A DNA stretch of 64,000 nt from positions 2,695,236-2,759,235 of the forward strand of contig NZ_FWEX01000006.1 of assembly GCF_900170025.1 (NCBI RefSeq). The letters run 5' to 3'. Position numbers and translations under genes: made by a program. The DNA comes from Nitrospira sp. ND1 (GTDB taxonomy: Bacteria > Nitrospirota > Nitrospiria > Nitrospirales > Nitrospiraceae). The notes beneath the pieces are model-generated. The model was not told the DNA's origin, made no database searches, and worked only from the letters and a program-made list of their open reading frames with translations. Positions 1 to 9,947 of this stretch are shown here, one piece after another (position 1 is the first letter of the stretch; each line of letters starts with the position of its first letter).

Positions 1-321
1 GTCACGATTGCCGGCGACGCCGGAGGAAACCACCCGCGCCTGATCCCATCGGCGCAGCCGTAGGCTCCTGTGCCTGTTCCTGTGCGACTTGTTTGGATTG
101 GCCGAACGCCCTCGGTAGGAGGATTGGCGGGGCTCTGTTCCCCTCCGTTCCACCAGGGCCAGCGAAGGCGATTCTTGCACCGGTTCCGGCTAGTTGTGAC
201 GAAGCTGGACGAACTCCATGTCCGCAAGCCTACGGGAGGGCCCGGATGTTTTCCCGCAGTTGCGTGTGGGGAGGCACGGCAGGAGGATCCGGTCTGGCTC
301 CGTTCAGCCGAGCGGAAAGCG
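1..321. other. Left-edge stretch without a supported gene
   Basis: No reading frame here looks like a protein: open frames on both strands have the Arg/Pro/Ser-rich composition of antisense translation in GC-rich DNA. The stretch lies downstream of the leftward dsbA-like gene. I see no convincing intrinsic terminator, only a weak 4-bp stem just past the stop codon. Confidence 0.4.
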
Positions 322-1083
322 CTACTTCACGCGCGTGTGTGCGACCAATTCCTGGAGCGTTTTGAGATCCACGGCGCCCGGCACGAGATCGTTGCCGACG
401 ATGAACGCCGGTGTGCCGCTGATGCCGAGGGTTTTTGCCAGGATACGGTTGCGCTCGATGGTCGATTGCCACTCTGGCCTGCTCAAGTCCCGATCGAGCC
501 GCGTCACATCCAATCCGGTATCTTGCGCAATGTGGAAGAGTTGCTCTTTGGTGAGATCGTCTTTCGTCGCCAGCAGGGCCTCATGAAATGCCCGGTGTTT
601 GCCCTGCAGGTTTGAGGCGAGTGCCGCCTTGGCCGCCAATTCTGATGTCTCTCCAAGGATCGGAAAGTCTTTGTACACAACACGCACTCGGGCGTCGCTC
701 TGTTGCAGTTGGGTCAGGGCCGGGGCCGCGCGCTTGCAATACCCGCAGCGATAGTCAAAGAACTCGACCACGGTCACGTCGCCGGCTGGATTCCCGCTTA
801 CCGGGGAGTCCGGATCGTTGAGCAGCTCCTGCTGATGTACTGCGAGGGCAGCCCTCTGCCGTTGCTGCTCCTCCGCTGCCCGCTTGTTCTCCAGTGACTG
901 CAACGATTGTTCGATGACTTCCGGATGGCTCCGAATATACTGCTCGATCATCTGTTCCAGAACTTGCCTGCTGACTGGTTCGCCGGTCGGTTCAGCCGAC
1001 CAGGCGACGAGGGGCAGGTGCTGGTTGGAAGCGGTGAGTGCGAAGAGGAGGGAAAGGAGAAGGCGATCGGTGCCCGGGTTCAT
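322..1083 (-). CDS. DsbA-family thiol-disulfide oxidoreductase, exported
   Basis: A 253-aa periplasmic thioredoxin-fold protein. It opens with a cleavable signal peptide (hydrophobic LLLSLLFALTA, cleavage probably near AWSAEP). An N-terminal helical region (about 30-90) resembles the oligomerisation segment of ScsC/Com1-type DsbA proteins. The catalytic CGYC motif follows in FFDYRCGYCKRAAP, and the cis-Pro segment is SGTPAFIVG near residue 225. Proteins of this type oxidise or isomerise disulfides of exported proteins; the context here does not identify the substrate. The ATG at 1083 is preceded on the minus strand by a good GGAGG. The gene is monocistronic as far as can be seen. Confidence 0.88.
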   Translation of the reverse strand: MNPGTDRLLLSLLFALTASNQHLPLVAWSAEPTGEPVSRQVLEQMIEQYIRSHPEVIEQSLQSLENKRAAEEQQRQRAALAVHQQELLNDPDSPVSGNPAGDVTVVEFFDYRCGYCKRAAPALTQLQQSDARVRVVYKDFPILGETSELAAKAALASNLQGKHRAFHEALLATKDDLTKEQLFHIAQDTGLDVTRLDRDLSRPEWQSTIERNRILAKTLGISGTPAFIVGNDLVPGAVDLKTLQELVAHTRVK

Positions 1084-1233
1084 TCGGCCTCCGTTTCAGA
1101 TGAGGGTGAAGGTGCTTTGTACGATGAGAGAATGTGCGGCATTATACAAGAATCTTCTAGCTGAGGAACCGAGGCAGGGCGGGGGATACTTGAGGGGCAT
1201 TTCACGTTGAGAGGCCGCAGGGGCTGTATCCGG

Positions 1234-1527
1234 TCAGTTGGCCGGGTCGACCGGCAATTTGGTGATCTTGATCAACCGGTTCTCCTCATCCAGTTCGAAG
1301 CTCACGTGTTCGCCGATGCTGAGGCCTTGCAGAAGACGACGGTTGATGACCGGGAGGACCTGTGATTCCCCGGATGGCATTCGGATGGTGAGGGTCAGGG
1401 TGTCCTGATCGATCGAAAGAATCGTGCCGCCCAGTAGGGCGACCTCCGTCGTCGGAGCGGCGGCGAAACCGGAAACGACCGGAGAACTGAGAAGCAGCAT
1501 GAGTATGGCCAGGATGTGCAGGCCCAT
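1234..1527 (-). CDS. Small secreted protein of unknown function
   Basis: A 97-aa protein with a clear signal peptide (ILAILMLLLSSPVVSGFAAA). The mature part is a predicted all-beta domain of about 75 residues with alternating hydrophobic residues (GGTILSIDQDTLTLTIRMPSG, then VSFELDEENRLIKITKL). This pattern resembles small OB- or SH3-like barrels, but I do not recognise a named family. It is leftward and 150 bp upstream of the dsbA-like gene, so the two could share a transcript. The Shine-Dalgarno sequence is weak. The coding call rests on the signal peptide and frame quality. Confidence 0.65.
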   Translation of the reverse strand: MGLHILAILMLLLSSPVVSGFAAAPTTEVALLGGTILSIDQDTLTLTIRMPSGESQVLPVINRRLLQGLSIGEHVSFELDEENRLIKITKLPVDPAN

Positions 1528-1675
1528 GCCCTATGATAGCCGATGCCAATGCCTGTTCGGAACTAGCACTCTTCCCTGGCGTGCATGGACAGAAGACCTA
1601 GCCCACATTATTCATGAGCGATTCTACTGCAACCGTCGATCCGCTGCTGTGACGAGCCTTCGGTCGGCGGGCTTG

Positions 1676-1849
1676 CCCGGACTATTCATGCATCCCTGCT
1701 CCGGCGTCCGATCCTCTCGCCCGGCGGGATTATTCTCGTTCGGCCTCCTCGTCGGACTACCAGTGCGCCTGCGTCGGCCTTACGGGCGAGAAACCCCGGT
1801 GGGCTTCAGTCTCAAATGCCTCGCGACGGCATTCATGAATAATCCCGGC
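1676..1849. repeat. MITE-like ~174-bp dispersed repeat, copy A
   Basis: This non-coding element matches 50342-50514 over its whole length. Its ends are inverted: the left end begins CCCGGACTATTCATG and the right end is ATTCATGAATAATCCCGG. The inner part shares long blocks with the other copy, for example CTCGTTCGGCCT, GCCTGCGTCGGCCT and GCCTCGCGACGGCATT. No transposase is present, so it would have to be mobilised in trans. It sits between the small secreted gene and ackA. Confidence 0.75.
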
Positions 1850-1884
1850 TAGGACGCCGGTGAGGGATACTGAGGATTTTACGG

Positions 1885-1913
1885 TTGCGCTGATTCCCTA
1901 GCCGCACTATCTT
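1885..1913 (+). promoter_or_regulatory. Candidate sigma-70-type promoter for ackA-xfp
   Basis: TTGCGC (1885-1890) and TATCTT (1908-1913) are separated by 17 bp and lie 24 bp upstream of the ackA start codon, leaving a short leader with an AGAAAGG ribosome-binding site. This is a pattern match only. Confidence 0.3.
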
Positions 1914-1936
1914 GAAGCGTAGAAGAAAGGCCAGGG

Positions 1937-3148
1937 ATGTCTGAAAGCGGAAACGGATCACCTGCAGTCCTCACCCTCAACGCTGGATCGTCGAGCGTAA
2001 AGTGGGCCTTGTTCCGCATGGATTCGCTTCCGGTCCGCACGGCGACCGGAAAGATCGAACGGATCGGACTTCGGGATGGGATCGTCACCGTTACGGATGT
2101 TGCCACAGGGCACAACGAGCGGCGAATCGAGCAGGTGCCGGATCATGCGGCCTCGGTGCGGTTGCTCATCGACCAGCTCGCCTACAGCGGGAAGGGATTG
2201 TCCGTTCAGGCCATCGGTCATCGAGTCGTGCACGGAGGCAGCCGTTACGCAGACCCGCAGGTGGTCTCCGCTGAGGTCATGGAGGAGTTGCGGCGGCTGA
2301 GTCCCTACGATCCGGAACATCTTCCGGCCGAAATTACGTTCATCGAAGCATTCGGCACCGAATATCCGCAAGTGCCGCAGGTGGCCTGCTTTGATACCGG
2401 GTTCCATCAACATCTGCCGCCGGTGGCGCGTCTCCTGGCCATCCCCCGTCGCTATGAAACGCTGGGCATCAGACGGTACGGGTTTCATGGCCTGTCCTAC
2501 GCTTACCTGATGGAGGAATTGGAACGGGTGGCCGGCCGTGACGCCGCGCGCGGTAAGGTGATTCTCGCCCATCTTGGAAATGGGGCCAGTCTGGCAGCGG
2601 TGCGGGACGGCGTCAGTATCGATACGAGCATGGGCTTTACTCCGGCTTCCGGCCTGCCGATGAGCACCAGGTCCGGCGATCTGGACCCGGGCCTGGTGTC
2701 CTATCTGGCGAGGACCGAAGGCATGACGACGGAACAGTTTCACCACATGGTCAATGCGCAATCCGGTTTGCTGGGCCTGTCGGAGATCAGCCCGGACCTT
2801 CGCGATCTGTTGGCGCAGGAGGGCCGCGATGCCCGCGCCGCTGAGGCGGTGGCCCTGTTCTGCTACCAGGGGAAGAAGTGGATCGGTGCCTATGCGGCCG
2901 CGCTGGGCGGGCTGGAACAGTTGGTCTTCAGTGGCGGGATCGGTGAACATGCGGCGGTCGTGCGGGCGCGTATGTGCGAGGGCCTGGAGTTTCTCGGCAT
3001 CCATCTGGATCGGGAGCAGAACGAGGCCAATGTCGCCGTGATTTCCAGCCCGGAGAGTCGCGTGACCGTGCGGGTGATCCGCACCGACGAAGAAAGTCAG
3101 ATTGCTCAATCGGTCTGCCGGTTGCTGGCATTGAACGAAGTCCGTTGA
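1937..3148 (+). CDS. ackA: Acetate kinase
   Basis: A 403-aa cytoplasmic enzyme interconverting acetyl phosphate + ADP and acetate + ATP. All family signatures are present: the N-terminal phosphate loop LTLNAGSSSVKWALF, GHRVVHGG, FDTGFH, RYGFHGLSYAYL, LAHLGNGASLAAV, the MSTRSGDLDPG segment, and the C-terminal FSGGIGEH. Length is typical. The ATG follows AGAAAGG. The next gene is a phosphoketolase that makes acetyl phosphate, so this kinase most likely runs in the ATP-forming direction as the second step of that pathway. Confidence 0.97.
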   Translation: MSESGNGSPAVLTLNAGSSSVKWALFRMDSLPVRTATGKIERIGLRDGIVTVTDVATGHNERRIEQVPDHAASVRLLIDQLAYSGKGLSVQAIGHRVVHGGSRYADPQVVSAEVMEELRRLSPYDPEHLPAEITFIEAFGTEYPQVPQVACFDTGFHQHLPPVARLLAIPRRYETLGIRRYGFHGLSYAYLMEELERVAGRDAARGKVILAHLGNGASLAAVRDGVSIDTSMGFTPASGLPMSTRSGDLDPGLVSYLARTEGMTTEQFHHMVNAQSGLLGLSEISPDLRDLLAQEGRDARAAEAVALFCYQGKKWIGAYAAALGGLEQLVFSGGIGEHAAVVRARMCEGLEFLGIHLDREQNEANVAVISSPESRVTVRVIRTDEESQIAQSVCRLLALNEVR

Positions 3149-3221
3149 CGATGCAGGACGGTCGCCCGCCCCGGTTGTGGGCGCGATGTCACGGACAATC
3201 GACACCTGAGAAAGGGAACCC

Positions 3222-5597
3222 ATGAATCAGACGACGCAGGCGAATCAGTCGCTGAGCCCCGAGATGGCACAACGGATCCATGCCTACTGGCGAGCGGCAA
3301 ACTATCTCTCGGTCGGGCAGATTTATTTGTTCGACAATCCGCTGCTGAAGCAGCCGTTGAAACGGGAGCATGTCAAGCCGCGCCTGCTCGGCCATTGGGG
3401 GACGACGCCGGGGTTGAATTTTATCTATGCCCATCTCAATCGCATCATCAAAGCCCATGATCTCCCGGTGCTGTACATCGCAGGTCCCGGACACGGCGGC
3501 CCCGGCCTGGTTGCCAACGTGTACCTCGAAGGAACCTACAGCGAGGTCTATCCGAACATCTCGCAGGACGAAGCAGGCTTACAGCGCCTGTTCAAACAGT
3601 TTTCTTTCCCCGGAGGTATCCCGAGCCATGTCGCGCCGGAAACGCCCGGTTCTATCCACGAGGGCGGTGAACTGGGCTATTCCCTGGCCCATGCCTATGG
3701 GGCGGCCTTCGACCACCCCGAATTGCTGGTGGCTTGTGTGATCGGGGACGGAGAAGCAGAAACCGGTCCGCTCGCGGGGAGTTGGCATGGGAACAAGTTT
3801 TTGAATCCCGTGCGGGACGGGGCGGTGCTGCCGATTCTGCATTTGAACGGGTACAAGATCGCCGGCCCGACCGTGCTGGCACGTATGCCGCCGGACGAGC
3901 TTGAATCTCTGCTGGTCGGGTATGGTCATCAGCCGTTTTTCGTCGAAGGTGATGATCCTGCGACGATGCATCAGCTGATGGCGTCCACGCTGGACGAAAT
4001 TGTCACGACGATCCGGGGCATTCAGCAGGAGGCCCGGTCCAAGGGATTTACCGGCCGTCCGCGCTGGCCCATGATCGTCTTGCGTACCCCGAAGGGCTGG
4101 ACCGGGCCGAAGGAAGTGGACGGCAAACCGACGGAGGGCACGTTCCGTTCCCATCAGGTGCCGATGGGCGAGATGGACAAGCCCGGGCATGTCGAGTTGC
4201 TGGAAGCATGGCTGAAGAGTTATCGGCCGGAGGAGTTGTTCGATGAAGCGGGGAAGTTGATGCCGGAGCTGGCCGAACTGGCGCCGACCGGGGAGCGGCG
4301 CATGGGCGCCATTGCCTGCGCGAACGGGGGCGGCCTTCTCCGCGATCTTCAAATGCCCGATTTCCGACAGTACGCGGTGCCGGTGGTGAAGCCCGGCGTC
4401 GAGGATGCCGAAGCGACCCGGGTGCAGGGACTGTTTCTGCGCGATATCCTCAAGATGAACCCGCATAACTTCCGGCTGTTCGGGCCGGATGAGACGGCCT
4501 CAAACCGTTGGGGTGGGGTGTTCGAAGTGACCGATCGCTGCTCGACCGAGCAAATCCTCCCGACCGACGAACATGTGGCGCACGACGGGCGTGTCATGGA
4601 AATCTTGAGCGAGCACCTGTGCCAGGGTTGGCTTGAAGGGTACCTGCTGACGGGACGGCATGGGTTTCTGAATTGTTATGAAGCGTTCATTCACATCGTC
4701 GATTCCATGTTCAATCAGCACGCGAAGTGGCTCAAGACCTCGCGCGAGATTCCCTGGCGGCGGCCGATCGCCTCGCTCAATTATCTGCTGACGTCGCACG
4801 TGTGGCGCCAGGACCACAATGGTTTCAGTCATCAGGATCCCGGCTTCATCGATCATGTGGTGAATAAGAATGCGCAGGTAATCCGTGTCTATCTGCCGCC
4901 CGATGCGAACACGCTCCTGTCGGTCACGGACCATTGTTTGCGCAGCCGCGACTATGTGAACGTGGTGGTGGCGGGAAAACAGCCGGCTCCGCAATGGCTG
5001 GATATGGACGCCGCCGTGCTGCACTGCACCGCCGGGATCGGGATTTGGGAATGGGCGAGCAACGACCGCGGCAGCGAGCCCGACGTCGTGATGGCCTGTT
5101 GCGGCGATGTGCCGACCATGGAGACGCTGGCCGCGGTGGAAATTCTGCGCATCGCCCAGCCCAATTTGAAGGTGCGCGTGGTCAATGTGGTCGATCTCAT
5201 GAAGCTGCAGCCTGTGAGCGAACATCCGCACGGGATGTCCGACAAGGAATTCGATGCGTTGTTTACGACCGACAAACCGATCATCTTTGCTTTCCACGGG
5301 TATCCGTGGCTGATCCACCGGCTCACCTACCGCCGGACCAACCATGACAACCTGCACGTGCGTGGTTACAAAGAGGAAGGCACGACGACCACGCCGTTCG
5401 ACATGGTCGTGTTGAACGATCTGGACCGGTTCCACCTGGTGTCCGATGTGGTGGACCGCGTGCCGCAGCTCGGGGCGCGTGCTGCCTATCTCAAACAGGA
5501 GATGCGCGACAAACGCATGCAGCACAAGCAGTACATCGAGGCCTATGGAACCGATATGCCGGAGATCAGAAACTGGAAGTGGAGCGGGAAGCGGTAA
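3222..5597 (+). CDS. xfp: Xylulose-5-phosphate/fructose-6-phosphate phosphoketolase
   Basis: A 791-aa thiamine-diphosphate enzyme that cleaves xylulose 5-phosphate (and often fructose 6-phosphate) with phosphate to acetyl phosphate plus glyceraldehyde 3-phosphate (or erythrose 4-phosphate). Visible hallmarks are [20 protein letters not shown] near the N-terminus, the ThDP-binding [15 protein letters not shown], and a full-length C-terminal domain ending RNWKWSGKR. It starts 73 bp after ackA on the same strand and ends 3 bp before the HAD gene, so the three form one operon. Dual substrate use is common in the family and cannot be settled from sequence. Confidence 0.96.
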   Translation: MNQTTQANQSLSPEMAQRIHAYWRAANYLSVGQIYLFDNPLLKQPLKREHVKPRLLGHWGTTPGLNFIYAHLNRIIKAHDLPVLYIAGPGHGGPGLVANVYLEGTYSEVYPNISQDEAGLQRLFKQFSFPGGIPSHVAPETPGSIHEGGELGYSLAHAYGAAFDHPELLVACVIGDGEAETGPLAGSWHGNKFLNPVRDGAVLPILHLNGYKIAGPTVLARMPPDELESLLVGYGHQPFFVEGDDPATMHQLMASTLDEIVTTIRGIQQEARSKGFTGRPRWPMIVLRTPKGWTGPKEVDGKPTEGTFRSHQVPMGEMDKPGHVELLEAWLKSYRPEELFDEAGKLMPELAELAPTGERRMGAIACANGGGLLRDLQMPDFRQYAVPVVKPGVEDAEATRVQGLFLRDILKMNPHNFRLFGPDETASNRWGGVFEVTDRCSTEQILPTDEHVAHDGRVMEILSEHLCQGWLEGYLLTGRHGFLNCYEAFIHIVDSMFNQHAKWLKTSREIPWRRPIASLNYLLTSHVWRQDHNGFSHQDPGFIDHVVNKNAQVIRVYLPPDANTLLSVTDHCLRSRDYVNVVVAGKQPAPQWLDMDAAVLHCTAGIGIWEWASNDRGSEPDVVMACCGDVPTMETLAAVEILRIAQPNLKVRVVNVVDLMKLQPVSEHPHGMSDKEFDALFTTDKPIIFAFHGYPWLIHRLTYRRTNHDNLHVRGYKEEGTTTTPFDMVVLNDLDRFHLVSDVVDRVPQLGARAAYLKQEMRDKRMQHKQYIEAYGTDMPEIRNWKWSGKR

Positions 5598-5600
5598 GCC

Positions 5601-6284
5601 ATGTCTTTTCCTACGATGGTCGTGCTGTTCGATGTCGACAATACGCTGCTGGACAACGATCGGATCACGGCCGACCTCACGCAGTATTTGGACCGGGAAG
5701 TCGGCCCGGCGCACGAGCGGGAATATTGGCGCATCTTCGACGACTTGCGTGAAGAGTTGGGGTATGCGGACTATCTCGGTGCATTGCAGCGGTATCGCCT
5801 GGCCTATCCGCACGACTCGCACCTCCTGGCGGTGTCGCATTTTCTGGTGAATTATCCGTTTGCCGACCGGCTGTTTCCGCAGGCGTTGGACGTCGTGCGG
5901 CACGCCAGGCAATGGGGCCGAACGGTGATCCTCACCGACGGCGACGCGGTCTTTCAGCCGCGCAAGATCGAACAATCGGGCATCCTGTCCGTCGTCGAAG
6001 AACAGGTGCTCGTCTATGTGCATAAGGAACAGGAGCTGGAGGACGTCAGGCAGCGTTACCCTGCCGACCACTATGTGCTGATCGACGACAAGTTACGCAT
6101 CCTGAGCGCGGTGAAAGCCCAGTGGGGGGCGCGTGTCACCACGGTGTTTCCGCGTCAGGGGCACTATGCCAATGATCCTGATGCGCTACGGACATTTCCG
6201 TCGCCCGATCTCAGCATCGACTGCATCGGCGATCTGTTGACGATCGATCAGTCGCGACTCTTCCCCGCCGCAGGCCATCGGTGA
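5601..6284 (+). CDS. HAD-superfamily hydrolase in the phosphoketolase operon
   Basis: A 227-aa haloacid-dehalogenase-fold protein. Motif I is LFDVDNTLLDND (nucleophile Asp in DxDNT), motif II is ILTDGD, and the C-terminal acidic motif is YVLIDDK. A helical cap lies between motifs I and II (about residues 20-95). Only 3 bp separate it from xfp, so translation is probably coupled. A phosphatase acting on a sugar phosphate or a damaged metabolite of the pathway is plausible but unproven. Confidence 0.85.
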   Translation: MSFPTMVVLFDVDNTLLDNDRITADLTQYLDREVGPAHEREYWRIFDDLREELGYADYLGALQRYRLAYPHDSHLLAVSHFLVNYPFADRLFPQALDVVRHARQWGRTVILTDGDAVFQPRKIEQSGILSVVEEQVLVYVHKEQELEDVRQRYPADHYVLIDDKLRILSAVKAQWGARVTTVFPRQGHYANDPDALRTFPSPDLSIDCIGDLLTIDQSRLFPAAGHR

Positions 6285-6366
6285 TGCCGGCGCGTGGCGG
6301 CAGGATTGACAATGCCAGGGGCTGGTCGTAGCCTACAGACTCTACCTCCAACAGGGCAGGTCATCG

Positions 6367-7428
6367 ATGACGCCCAAGAAACCTGACACATCGATCTGGT
6401 CCACTTCCCTCGATCGTCGCCAGCTGTTGAAAGGGCTCGGCGTGGCGGGATCGGTCATGGCGCTTGGCGGGCCCGGTCGCTTGGCTGAGCTACTGGCCGC
6501 AGACACTCCGTCCTCGGGTACCTCGACGGGCGATATCCCCCGCCGCGCGTTGGGCAAAACCGGCGTGCAGGTGTCGGCGCTCTGTTTCGGCGGAGCCCAT
6601 TGGGGCCGACTCAAGGACGAATCAGAGGCCTTCCGCATCATCCACGAGGCCATCGACGCAGGCGTCAATTTTCTCGACAACGCTTGGGAGTATCACGGCG
6701 GGCGATCGGAAGAACTCATGGGCAAGGCGTTGCAGGGAAAGCGGCAACAGGTTGTGCTCATGACCAAGGTCTGCTCGCACGGTCGCGATAAGAAGGTGGC
6801 CCTGCAGCAACTTGACGAGTCATTGCGCCGGTTGAAGACCGACTATCTGGATCTCTGGCAGATTCACGAAGTCGTCTACGAAGACGATCCCGATCTGCAC
6901 TTCGCGCCGAACGGGGCCACTGAGGCTTTGCTCGAAGCCAAACAGCAGGGGAAGGTGCGATTCATCGGCTTCACCGGCCACAAACATCCGCAGATCCATC
7001 TCAAAATGTTGGGACACGACTTTCCGTTCGATGCCTGCCAGATGCCGCTGAATGTCTTCGACGGCACATATCGGAGTTTTGAGCGGGAGGTGCTGCCGAT
7101 TCTGAACCAACGCGGGATCGCCGCCCTCGGCATGAAGAGCCTGAGCGGGAACGCGGAGCCGATCAAACAAGGGATCGTGACACCGGAGGAAGCGATCCGG
7201 TATGTGTTGAGCCTGCCGATTGCTTCGCTCGTCAGCGGTATCGATTCGCCGCAAGTTCTCAAGCAGAACCTCGACATCGCGCGCCGCTTTACGCCTATGA
7301 CCGTCGCCGAGATGGATGGCCTGCGCACCAGAGTCGCGCAGTACGCCATGGATGGCCGATACGAACTCTTCAAATCCACCAATCGCTACGACGGGGGGAT
7401 CGGCCGCGCCCAGCACGGCTTGTCGTAG
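6367..7428 (+). CDS. Aldo/keto reductase with Tat signal
   Basis: A 353-aa protein with a twin-arginine signal (DRRQLLKGLGVAG, Arg17-Arg18) followed by an AKR barrel. The catalytic tetrad is visible: Asp in FLDNAWEYHGG, Tyr in the same segment, Lys in VLMTKVCSHG and His in LWQIHEV. Tat export suggests a folded, cofactor-loaded periplasmic enzyme, which is unusual for an NADPH-dependent family but seen in some AKR groups. It is 82 bp after the HAD gene and may have its own promoter. The substrate cannot be inferred. Confidence 0.88.
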   Translation: MTPKKPDTSIWSTSLDRRQLLKGLGVAGSVMALGGPGRLAELLAADTPSSGTSTGDIPRRALGKTGVQVSALCFGGAHWGRLKDESEAFRIIHEAIDAGVNFLDNAWEYHGGRSEELMGKALQGKRQQVVLMTKVCSHGRDKKVALQQLDESLRRLKTDYLDLWQIHEVVYEDDPDLHFAPNGATEALLEAKQQGKVRFIGFTGHKHPQIHLKMLGHDFPFDACQMPLNVFDGTYRSFEREVLPILNQRGIAALGMKSLSGNAEPIKQGIVTPEEAIRYVLSLPIASLVSGIDSPQVLKQNLDIARRFTPMTVAEMDGLRTRVAQYAMDGRYELFKSTNRYDGGIGRAQHGLS

Positions 7429-7440
7429 CTCGTCTCTCGT

Positions 7441-7466
7441 CGTCCGCGAGGTATCTCCCGCGGACG
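7441..7466 (+). terminator. Hairpin after the aldo/keto reductase gene
   Basis: An 8-bp perfect stem CGTCCGCG / CGCGGACG with a 10-nt loop starts 12 bp after the stop codon. It lacks a clear T-tract (CCCCTCCTCCTGTT follows), so it is a weak terminator candidate or just a stable hairpin. Confidence 0.35.
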
Positions 7467-7573
7467 CCCCTCCTCCTGTTACATCCAACCAACTATTGCG
7501 TCTGCTTCGCGCTGCTTCTGAGAAATTCGAAATCAGCGCGTGTCAAACGGGCGCTGCGAATAACTGCGTAGTC

Positions 7574-7615
7574 ACGTGTATCTGATTCGCTAGGACACGT
7601 ATCGGTTTTGATACG
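7574..7615. promoter_or_regulatory. Palindrome cluster upstream of the peroxidase operon
   Basis: ACGTGT (7574-7579) is mirrored by ACACGT (7595-7600), and CGTATC (7598-7603) is mirrored by GATACG (7610-7615) across GGTTTT. The cluster is about 260 bp upstream of the peroxidase start in a 443-bp gene-free stretch (7429-7871). It could be an operator or upstream activator site; otherwise I see nothing in this stretch. Confidence 0.3.
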
Positions 7616-7871
7616 GTCGAGTCGTGACACACATCCGAACAACCATTGTGTCCTGGCACCGAACCCAAGACGGCGATATCCGATCGCATGACGTTCGACG
7701 ACGAAAAGGCGCGTCGATTATTGGTCACGAAATGCAACCAATTCACCCGATGCTCATGCGCGCTGACTCTTGACCATGACTGGCAAGGATCCTGCTAGTG
7801 CGACGGGCAAGTGATTGTCAGTTGTTATTCTAAGGTGGAACAGCAGTGCTGCCTGGAGAAGGAGGAAAGAT

Positions 7872-9947
7872 ATGGCATCGCGAACGACCATCAGCGTGGG
7901 TGTACTCCTGGGAGCGGTGCTACTCGCTGTGACCGGCCTGCGTTTGGAGCGCGCGCCCGCAGCTGCCCTGACGCGGGTTGTGCCTACGGTGCATGAGGAG
8001 GAACTGCCGCCTACCGCGATGGAGATTCTTGATCTCGCGAGGCAAATGGATTTTGCAGAGGTCCGCAAACAGTTGCCCCAGGTTCAACCGACTGACAGGC
8101 AACTTGCGGACCTCCTGAAGCCCGGGCAACGACAGACAGCGATCGCGCTCGGCAAGGCACTATTCTGGGATCGCCAACTGGGTTCCGACGGTCAGGCCTG
8201 TGCGAGTTGTCATTTTCATGCGGGTTCCGATACCCGCGCGCGAGGACAATTAAACGGGGGAGGCGGTAATGGCTCGAAGCCTGGATCGCTGGACCCGACG
8301 AGAAGCGGCGGCCTTGGTGGACCTGGCTATGTGCTCAAGGCGGGGGATTTTCCGTTCCATGTCGTGAAAGATCCGACGCGGACGGATTCGGAGCTCCTCT
8401 TCGATACGAACGACGTGGTTGGATCACAGGGAACGGCGTGCCTGAACGTAGGCCACCCGCGCGCGACAACCGGGCGGAACGCCCCGACGGTGATCAATGC
8501 CGTCTTTCAGTTTCGATCCTTTTGGGATGGCCGCGCCAACAATCATTTCAACGGGGTCAATCCATTCGGCCGGCGCGAGCACACCGATCCGAATGCAGAC
8601 CCCGAGTCGAATCCGGACGGAACGGTCCGGCCACGGCATCAGCTGATGCGGGTCTCCACCGAAAAGAACGGGAAAACAGGCCCACCCACTGTCACGTTGC
8701 GGACGGTGTCGTTGGATCTGCCCTCTGCGGCGCTGGCGTCCCAGGCCGTTGGCCCCCCTGTGAACTCCGTTGAGATGAGTTGCCAGAGCTGGCCGGAGTT
8801 GGGGCGCAAGATGATCTCGCGGATCCCGCGGCCGCTCTACGCACAACATGTGGACCGGCGTGACAGCGTACTCGGTGAGTTTCGTCATCCGACGGACGGG
8901 CTCAGAGTCAATTACCGCGAGTTGATTCAACGCGTGTTTCGTGATCACTGGTGGCGTGATCCCCGTGATCCGAAGGCGCTCAAATCGGGCGAGTTCTCCT
9001 TGATTGAAAATAATTTTTCGATGTTCTTCGGGATTGCGGTCATGCTCTACGAGGCCACATTGATCTCGGATCAAAGCCCCTTCGACAAGCACATCGCCGC
9101 TCTCAAGAACAAACCCGGCGGCAAGCCGCTCGAGGGGTTGGCCGCGTTCGGGTTCTCGGTCTTCATGGATCGCGGCAAGTGCGTGGATTGCCATCGTGGT
9201 CCTGAGCTCACGGCGTCAGGACTCGAGTCCTTCAAGGCCGATCGAGAGCATCGCGAGCAGGTCGAATTAATGCGGGTGCACGAGACGCAGCAGGGTGAGA
9301 CGGCCATGTACGACAGCGGGTTCTACAACCTCGGCGTGCGTCCGACGGCAGAGGATCTCGGCATTGGCTTCAGTGATCCCTTCGGTCATCCGCTGTCGTT
9401 CACCAAGCAATATCTGCCGCACCTCAAGACCGGGCAAGGGACCGTGGATGTGTTCACCGTCGATCCCTGCGGGTTTTCGATTCAGCCGTGTGAGCCGATC
9501 GAACGTCCCGACCTCGTGCGAGCGGCCGTCGACGGGTCGTTTAAAACGCCGAGCCTTCGCAACGTCGAATTGACGGGGCCGTATATGCACACCGGTGGAA
9601 TGAGCACGTTGAGGCAGGTCGTGGAATTCTATGATCGGGGTGGCGATTTTCTGAACGCGGAGCAGGCGCCGGAGATCGAACCGCTGTGGCTCAACGAAGC
9701 GGACAAGAATGCCTTGGTTGCGTTTCTGAAGAGTTTGACCGATGAGCGGGTACGGTGCGAACAGGCGCCGTTCGACCATCCTTCGTTGACGATTTCCGAC
9801 GGCTACAGCCGAAACAGCGATGGGACGTACCGGGAGATGACGCGGGAATTGCCCGCGGTCGGGAAGGGTGGACGGACGAAACTCGGGTGCTTGAAGTCCT
9901 TTGAAGAAGAGTTGCAGCTCAGCGCCGGAAAAGGAGGGAAATCCTAA
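7872..9947 (+). CDS. Di-heme cytochrome c peroxidase/MauG-family protein, large
   Basis: A 691-aa exported protein, starting at the ATG preceded by AAGGAGG rather than at an upstream in-frame ATG at 7815 with no ribosome-binding site. After a signal anchor (TTISVGVLLGAVLLAV) it has two c-type heme motifs, CASCHF near residue 110 and CVDCHRGPE near residue 440, plus the family C-terminal segment GPYMHTGGMSTLRQVVEFY. It is about twice the length of classical bacterial CCP (about 330 aa), with a long insertion between the hemes, so it may be a MauG-like oxidase rather than a simple peroxidase. Its TAA overlaps the ATG of the multicopper oxidase gene (TAATG), implying coupled translation. Confidence 0.9.
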   Translation: MASRTTISVGVLLGAVLLAVTGLRLERAPAAALTRVVPTVHEEELPPTAMEILDLARQMDFAEVRKQLPQVQPTDRQLADLLKPGQRQTAIALGKALFWDRQLGSDGQACASCHFHAGSDTRARGQLNGGGGNGSKPGSLDPTRSGGLGGPGYVLKAGDFPFHVVKDPTRTDSELLFDTNDVVGSQGTACLNVGHPRATTGRNAPTVINAVFQFRSFWDGRANNHFNGVNPFGRREHTDPNADPESNPDGTVRPRHQLMRVSTEKNGKTGPPTVTLRTVSLDLPSAALASQAVGPPVNSVEMSCQSWPELGRKMISRIPRPLYAQHVDRRDSVLGEFRHPTDGLRVNYRELIQRVFRDHWWRDPRDPKALKSGEFSLIENNFSMFFGIAVMLYEATLISDQSPFDKHIAALKNKPGGKPLEGLAAFGFSVFMDRGKCVDCHRGPELTASGLESFKADREHREQVELMRVHETQQGETAMYDSGFYNLGVRPTAEDLGIGFSDPFGHPLSFTKQYLPHLKTGQGTVDVFTVDPCGFSIQPCEPIERPDLVRAAVDGSFKTPSLRNVELTGPYMHTGGMSTLRQVVEFYDRGGDFLNAEQAPEIEPLWLNEADKNALVAFLKSLTDERVRCEQAPFDHPSLTISDGYSRNSDGTYREMTRELPAVGKGGRTKLGCLKSFEEELQLSAGKGGKS

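Noticed and set aside
1958-3223. 421-codon open frame on the minus strand opposite ackA
   Set aside because: It is antisense to a gene with full acetate kinase motifs, rich in Arg/His/Pro and without any domain. Long antisense frames are common in GC-rich DNA.
4500-6071. 523-codon minus-strand frame opposite xfp and the HAD gene
   Set aside because: It overlaps two well-supported genes completely, has His/Arg/Val-biased composition and no recognisable motif.
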